This document shows positions 10,295-13,664 of a stretch of 13,664 nt of DNA, piece after piece. Origin of the DNA: Deltaproteobacteria bacterium (GTDB lineage: Bacteria; Desulfobacterota; Desulfobaccia; Desulfobaccales; Desulfobaccaceae); the NCBI GenBank assembly GCA_016874895.1, contig VGSX01000072.1, forward strand, positions 1 to 13,664, in the 5' to 3' direction. The first letter of the stretch is position 1, and each line of letters opens with the position of its first letter. Under the pieces are notes generated by a model that made no database searches, was not told the DNA's origin, and saw only the letters and a list, made by a program, of their open reading frames with translations. The translations under genes and the position numbers were made by a program.

Positions 10295-11485
10295 TTACCG
10301 GTCCACGTCGGCCAACACAATATCCATAGTGCCAATGAGCGCGATGAGATCGGACAACAGGCGCCCTTTTGCCAGTTTCTTGGTGGGTGACAGGTTAATA
10401 AAGGATGGCCCTCTCACCTTCACCCGGAACGGTTGCGGGCTGCCATCGCTGATAATATAAAATCCCATTTCCCCTTTGGGGGCCTCAATGGCCAGATAGA
10501 CCTCGCCCTTGGGAGGCGTGATGCCTTTTTCAATGAGGAGGAAATGGTTAATCAGGGCTTCGATGTTGTTATAAACTTTATCTTTGGGGGGCAGGATGAC
10601 TTGGGGATCATTGACGTTCACCTCGCCCTCGGGCATTTTTTCCAGAACCTGGCGGCAGATACGGTTGCTCTGCACCATCTCTTCCATGCGCACCAGGTAG
10701 CGGTCATAGGTGTCGCCATTCACCCCTAAGGGCACGTCAAAGTCAAAATCCTCGTAACTGGAGTACGGGGTGTCCCGCCGGATATCCCAGTCAACACCCG
10801 ACCCCCGGGACATGGGTCCTGACCAGCCCCAATCTATGGCCTCTTCCTTGGTCATGACGCCCACATCTTTAGTCCGGGCGATCCAGATGCGGTTTTTAGT
10901 CAGGAGATTATGGTAGTCTTTCACCCGGGTGGGAAAAGCCTTGACGAATTCCCAGGCCTTTTCCATGAACCCCTCGGGCAGATCCGCGGCCAGGCCGCCG
11001 ATGCGGAAATAGCAGGGGAACAGCCGCCCCCCCCAGGCCATCTCAAATAAGTCCATGAGCTGCTCGCGTTCCCGGAACGCGAAAAACAGCGGCGTCATAG
11101 CCCCCAGATCATGGCCGTGGGTTCCCAGCCAGAACAGGTGACTGGAAATCCGGGTCAATTCCGCCATCAGGACCCGGATATACTGGGCCCGTTTGGGAAC
11201 TTCCACTCCCAACAGCTTTTCCACCGCCAAGACAAAACCGAAGTTATTGGCCGTGCCGGCCAGATAATCCAACCTATCGGTGAGGGGCAAACACTGGTGA
11301 TAGGTCCGGTTCTCACACATCTTTTCAATACCGCGATGCAGGTAACCGATATCCGGATCAGCATTGACGATAACTTCCCCATCCAGCTCCAGCCAGACCC
11401 GGAGAACCCCATGGGTGCTGGGGTGCTGGGGGCCCAGGTTCAGGAGCATGGTCTCGGTGCGAGATGCTAAATCGGCGCTATTCAT
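10295..11485 (-). CDS. nuoD: NADH-quinone oxidoreductase subunit D (49 kDa-type)
   Basis: Hydrogenase-derived subunit that forms the quinone-binding pocket with NuoB. It has 396 residues and is separate from NuoC, unlike the fused NuoCD of E. coli. The N-terminal loop NLGPQHPSTHGVLR contains H25. Y74, in PLTDRLDYL, is 49 residues further on, the same spacing as the quinone-contacting His38/Tyr87 pair of the Thermus protein. The C-terminus ends in DVDR, the conserved terminal arginine of the family. The start is 12 bp after the nuoC stop with only a weak AGGA about 10 bases upstream, so translation may depend on coupling to nuoC. The [NiFe] cysteines of the ancestral hydrogenase large subunit are absent, as normal for complex I. 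Confidence 0.97.
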   Translation of the reverse strand: MNSADLASRTETMLLNLGPQHPSTHGVLRVWLELDGEVIVNADPDIGYLHRGIEKMCENRTYHQCLPLTDRLDYLAGTANNFGFVLAVEKLLGVEVPKRAQYIRVLMAELTRISSHLFWLGTHGHDLGAMTPLFFAFREREQLMDLFEMAWGGRLFPCYFRIGGLAADLPEGFMEKAWEFVKAFPTRVKDYHNLLTKNRIWIARTKDVGVMTKEEAIDWGWSGPMSRGSGVDWDIRRDTPYSSYEDFDFDVPLGVNGDTYDRYLVRMEEMVQSNRICRQVLEKMPEGEVNVNDPQVILPPKDKVYNNIEALINHFLLIEKGITPPKGEVYLAIEAPKGEMGFYIISDGSPQPFRVKVRGPSFINLSPTKKLAKGRLLSDLIALIGTMDIVLADVDR

Positions 11486-11497
11486 CGTCTATACGTC

Positions 11498-11956
11498 CTA
11501 AAACCCTTCTTGAGGATAATCTTTCCTTAAAGGATGGTAGCCTTCACACTCCGGCGGCGTCAGGATGCGCCGCAGATCCGGATGGCCGATGAACTTGATG
11601 CCCACTAAGTCAAAAGCCTCCCTTTCATGCCAGTCCGCAGTGCTCCACACCGGCACCACCGTGGGCAGGGCCGGGAGTTCGTCATTGGCACAGAAGGCCT
11701 TGAGAGCCAACCTCTTCTTATACTGATGGGAATACAAATGATACACTGCGGCATACCGGGGGGAAGTTGGCAGATAATCCACCCCTGATATGGATGATAA
11801 GTACCGGAAAGAGGTGTCCGGGTCATCCCGCAGGAACAAACATATATCCACCAGCTTTGCCGGTGTTACCGTCAGTGTGGTGTCTCCCCGAAATTCATAA
11901 CTATCGACAATATCATCGGGGAATTGGGCCTTTACTTTCTCAATGGCCGTGTCCAT
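11498..11956 (-). CDS. nuoC: NADH-quinone oxidoreductase subunit C (30 kDa-type)
   Basis: Soluble structural subunit of the connecting module, bound to NuoD. It has 152 residues from the start chosen here. The family signature is in the C-terminal half: STADWHEREAFDLVGIKF, then GHPDLRRILTPPECEG and HPLRKDYP. The open frame extends 10 codons upstream to a GTG at 11986. The ATG at 11954-11956 is preferred because AGGAGG lies 4 bases before it and because homologues begin close to this point. This start overlaps the end of nuoB by 17 bp. Confidence 0.95.
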   Translation of the reverse strand: MDTAIEKVKAQFPDDIVDSYEFRGDTTLTVTPAKLVDICLFLRDDPDTSFRYLSSISGVDYLPTSPRYAAVYHLYSHQYKKRLALKAFCANDELPALPTVVPVWSTADWHEREAFDLVGIKFIGHPDLRRILTPPECEGYHPLRKDYPQEGF

Positions 11957-12467
11957 GTGACCTCCTGACCGGGGCAATCTGATCACGATACTTCTTCGTG
12001 AGGAACGGGTCTTTCAGAATTTTCTCATGCAACTTGAGAATGCCGTAGAGCAAACCCTCCGGTCGCGGCGGGCAGCCGGGGACATAGACATCCACCGGCA
12101 GATACAGATCGATGCCCTGAACCACCGCATAGCTTCTGAAAATTCCCCCCGAAGAAGCGCAGGCCCCCATGGCGATGACCCACTTGGGCTCCGTCATCTG
12201 TTCATAAATCCGCTCCACCGCCGGCGCCATTTTTTTGGTCACGGTGCCGGCCACGATCATTAGATCGGATTGACGGGGCGAGGCCCGAAAGGCTTCCATC
12301 CCAAAACGGGCAATATCCCACCGGTTGGCCGCGGTGACGATCATTTCGATGGCGCAGCAGGCCAACCCGAAGGTGGCCGGCCACAGGGAGTTTTTCCGGG
12401 CCCAGTCCACCACTTTCTCCAAAGAGGTGGTTAAAATATTATTCCCTAAATGTTCTTCGATACCCAT
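11940..12467 (-). CDS. nuoB: NADH-quinone oxidoreductase subunit B (N2 cluster)
   Basis: Carries the [4Fe-4S] cluster N2, the direct electron donor to quinone. It has 175 residues. The ligands are all present: the tandem C37-C38 in FGLACCAIEM, C103 in MGACASSGG and C132 in VPGCPPRPE. The surrounding stretch with NRWDIARFGMEAFRASPRQS is typical of the family. AGAGGA lies about 7 bases upstream of the ATG. The C-terminus ends RRSHGHGH, encoded across the nuoC ribosome-binding site and start codon, so this tail is probably shaped by the 17 bp overlap and not by function. It lies 99 bp after nuoA, the largest gap in the operon. Confidence 0.98.
   Translation of the reverse strand: MGIEEHLGNNILTTSLEKVVDWARKNSLWPATFGLACCAIEMIVTAANRWDIARFGMEAFRASPRQSDLMIVAGTVTKKMAPAVERIYEQMTEPKWVIAMGACASSGGIFRSYAVVQGIDLYLPVDVYVPGCPPRPEGLLYGILKLHEKILKDPFLTKKYRDQIAPVRRSHGHGH
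11961..11966 (-). promoter_or_regulatory. Ribosome-binding site deciding the nuoC start
   Basis: AGGAGG on the minus strand, 4 bases before the ATG at 11954-11956. It lies inside the last codons of nuoB (the two Arg codons AGG AGG). It is the strongest Shine-Dalgarno match in the operon, and it argues for the internal ATG over the upstream GTG at 11986. The spacing is slightly short. Confidence 0.7.
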
Positions 12468-12487
12468 CCCGAATTCCTCTTACCGTT

Positions 12488-12499
12488 TGCCTGTCAACA
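12488..12499. repeat. Short inverted repeat in the nuoA-nuoB gap
   Basis: A perfect 5 bp inverted repeat CCTGT / ACAGG with a 2-base centre, in the leader just upstream of the nuoB ribosome-binding site. It could be a small operator or form no structure at all. The centre is too tight for a stable hairpin in RNA, and no T-tract follows, so it is not a terminator. Confidence 0.3.
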
Positions 12500-12510
12500 G
12501 GTCTGTATTA

Positions 12511-12539
12511 ATTATCCTTATGGTAAACTTGGCAGTCAG
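12511..12539 (-). promoter_or_regulatory. Possible internal promoter before nuoB
   Basis: On the minus strand CTGACT (12534-12539) is followed after 17 bases by GATAAT (12511-12516). The matches are 4 of 6 and 5 of 6 to sigma-70 elements. It lies in the unusually long nuoA-nuoB gap (12468-12566), and the GATAAT hexamer is identical to the one at the putative leuS promoter. The rest of this gap shows no coding potential. Chance occurrence is quite possible. Confidence 0.3.
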
Positions 12540-12566
12540 CCCCACTGGCGCCCTCAATAGTGCGGG

Positions 12567-12923
12567 TTATTCCCATTCCAGGGCGCCCTTGCCCCAGACA
12601 TAGGCCAGGCCGACGCCAAGCACCAGAATAAATACGCCCATTTCAATGAAACCGAATAATCCCAGGTCCTTATAAACGATGGCCCAGGGATACAGAAAAA
12701 TTGCTTCGATGTCAAACACCAGAAAGAACATGGCGATGACGAAAAATTTTACGGAATAACGGCTCCTGGCATCCCCCGTGGGAATCATGCCGCATTCATA
12801 GGGGAGGTCTTTCACCGGGGTGTGAATTTTCTTACCCACAGCCTCGGACAGGGCCACCATCCCCCCCGCCACGCCGATGGCTACGATCAAATAAACCAGA
12901 ATCGGTAAATAATCTATGAGCAT
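12567..12923 (-). CDS. nuoA: NADH-quinone oxidoreductase subunit A
   Basis: Small three-helix membrane subunit near the quinone cavity, alongside NuoH and NuoJ. It has 118 residues, with helices at roughly 7-29, 58-80 and 88-110. The conserved loop PYECGMIPTGDARSRYSVKF contains the family cysteine C44, and FFLVFDIEAIFLYPW carries the conserved D71 and E73. AGGAAGG lies about 8 bases upstream of the ATG. In most bacteria nuoA is the first gene of the operon. Here nuoF precedes it by 86 bp on the same strand. Confidence 0.97.
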   Translation of the reverse strand: MLIDYLPILVYLIVAIGVAGGMVALSEAVGKKIHTPVKDLPYECGMIPTGDARSRYSVKFFVIAMFFLVFDIEAIFLYPWAIVYKDLGLFGFIEMGVFILVLGVGLAYVWGKGALEWE

Positions 12924-12938
12924 CGCCTTTACCTTCCT

Positions 12939-12954
12939 CTAGCCTGCCAGCTAG
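12939..12954. repeat. Short inverted repeat in the nuoF-nuoA gap
   Basis: A perfect 5 bp inverted repeat CTAGC / GCTAG around a 6-base loop, immediately upstream of the nuoA ribosome-binding site. No T-tract follows on the minus strand, so it is not an intrinsic terminator and transcription can read from nuoF into nuoA. It could be a weak RNA hairpin that affects translation or processing. The rest of the 86 bp gap shows nothing recognisable. Confidence 0.3.
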
Positions 12955-13009
12955 ATAATGCTTTTAGTGCTCGAAGACGAACTGCACTGCCGCCAATGGC
13001 CCCGGAGTC

Positions 13010-13664
13010 CTACTTTTTACAGAGGGCGCAGGTTCCATTGATGTGAGCCAGGTAGTCGTCCCGGTAGCGCTCCATGGTGGTCTTGATGAAAAAGATGGGA
13101 CTCATGGCCAGGGCGCAGTTAGCGCTGTCCAGCATGGTCTGCCCCACGGTGATCATCCTGTCCATGTCGGCTTCGGAACCTTTGCCGTCTGCGATCTTGC
13201 AGATCAGATCGTAGAGAATGCGGGTGCCCCGGCGGCAGGGGAGGCAGAAACCGCAGGACTCATGCTGGAAAAAGTAGAGGATGCACTTGACCACGTCCAC
13301 GATGCAGGTGTCCTCATCCATGACCAGCATGGTGCCGGAGCCCAAAGAACCCTCCACGTCCCATAAGGCCTTGTATTCCATAGGAGTGTCGAGGTGTGAT
13401 TCCTTAATGAAACCGAAAGAGGCGCCGCCGGTCTGGCAGGACTTTAATTTCTTGCCGCCCCGGACGCCGCCGCCGTATTTTTCGATCAATTCCCGCACGG
13501 TCATGCCCAGATGGGCTTCGATGACCCCGGGTTTGTTGACGTGGCCCACCACCTGAAAAATCTTGGTGCCGGCCGCGTCCGCAGTTCCTTTATTCTTATA
13601 CCACTCCCCGCCCTTGGCGATGATCATGGGCACACTGGACAGGGTCTCCACGTTGTTGACAATG
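13010..13664 (-). CDS. nuoF: NADH-quinone oxidoreductase subunit F, C-terminal part (partial)
   Basis: Flavoprotein subunit that oxidises NADH through FMN and holds Fe-S cluster N3. About 217 residues are visible; the frame is open to the window edge, and the FMN/NADH-binding N-terminal half lies outside. The visible part begins IVNNVETLSSVPMI, the family's conserved NN-E segment. It then has the SLBB-type domain (KIFQVVGHVNKPG, GGVRGGKKLK) and the N3 ligands in ESCGFCLPCRRGT plus a fourth cysteine in SANCALA; these are C137, C140, C143 and C183 counted from the window edge. A GTG at 13649-13651 is in frame but internal. The protein ends GTCALCKK, a CxxC tail. The style recalls the HndC/HydB-type subunits of NAD(P)-linked hydrogenases, but the position beside nuoA supports NuoF. 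nuoE would be expected just upstream. Confidence 0.9.
   Translation of the reverse strand, partial: IVNNVETLSSVPMIIAKGGEWYKNKGTADAAGTKIFQVVGHVNKPGVIEAHLGMTVRELIEKYGGGVRGGKKLKSCQTGGASFGFIKESHLDTPMEYKALWDVEGSLGSGTMLVMDEDTCIVDVVKCILYFFQHESCGFCLPCRRGTRILYDLICKIADGKGSEADMDRMITVGQTMLDSANCALAMSPIFFIKTTMERYRDDYLAHINGTCALCKK

Noticed and set aside
8203..10329. A 708-codon open frame on the plus strand opposite nuoG
   Set aside because: It is fully antisense to nuoG, which has all its Fe-S motifs. The translation has no recognisable domain and is rich in His, Gly and Gln as expected for the reverse of a biased coding frame. No ribosome-binding site or promoter supports it.
11498..11986. Longer nuoC with a GTG start at 11986
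   Set aside because: The GTG lacks a good ribosome-binding site, while the ATG at 11954-11956 has AGGAGG just upstream. The extra residues (MIRLPRSGGH) do not resemble the family.
12939..12954. Inverted repeat after nuoF as a terminator splitting the operon
   Set aside because: The stem is only 5 bp and no T-run follows on the minus strand, so it does not meet the pattern of an intrinsic terminator.

Overview
The window is almost entirely one minus-strand operon for respiratory complex I (proton-pumping NADH:quinone oxidoreductase). Read in the direction of transcription, from high to low coordinates, it contains the 3' part of nuoF, then nuoA, nuoB, nuoC, nuoD, nuoG, nuoH, nuoI, nuoJ, nuoK, nuoL, nuoM and nuoN. 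An intrinsic terminator follows nuoN. The 5' end of leuS (leucyl-tRNA synthetase), with its own likely promoter, runs off the left edge on the same strand. No mobile element, CRISPR array, tRNA or rRNA was seen.

Organism: separate nuoC and nuoD genes, a hydrogenase/formate-dehydrogenase-like NuoG and NuoF, and moderate GC suggest an anaerobic bacterium, most plausibly a deltaproteobacterium (Desulfobacterota, for example a sulfate reducer or syntroph). This is a family-level impression from protein style, not a placement.

Layout: 13664-13010 is the C-terminal part of NuoF (NADH/FMN subunit, N3 cluster). After an 86 bp gap, 12923-10295 encodes NuoA and the quinone/N2 connecting module BCD. 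10248-7600 is NuoG, and 7595-379 is the membrane arm H, J, K, L, M, N with the ferredoxin-like NuoI between H and J. Most genes are within about 50 bp of each other or overlap (B/C by 17 bp, M/N by 4 bp). The two larger gaps are F-A (86 bp) and A-B (99 bp). The A-B gap holds a weak promoter-like sequence.

How it works together: electrons from NADH enter at NuoF (with NuoE, presumably just outside the window) and pass through the Fe-S clusters of NuoG and NuoI to N2 in NuoB. Quinone is reduced at the NuoB/NuoD/NuoH interface. The antiporter-like subunits L, M and N, coupled through A, H, J and K, move protons. The key glutamates, lysines and histidines known from E. coli are present in L, M, N and K, so the enzyme looks intact.

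No new system was found. The points worth a second look are: nuoF lies upstream of nuoA instead of between nuoD and nuoG; NuoG carries four extra cysteines that predict an additional [4Fe-4S] cluster absent from the E. coli enzyme; its molybdopterin-type domain looks catalytically dead; and NuoF ends in a short CxxC tail that may be a remnant of a longer ferredoxin extension.
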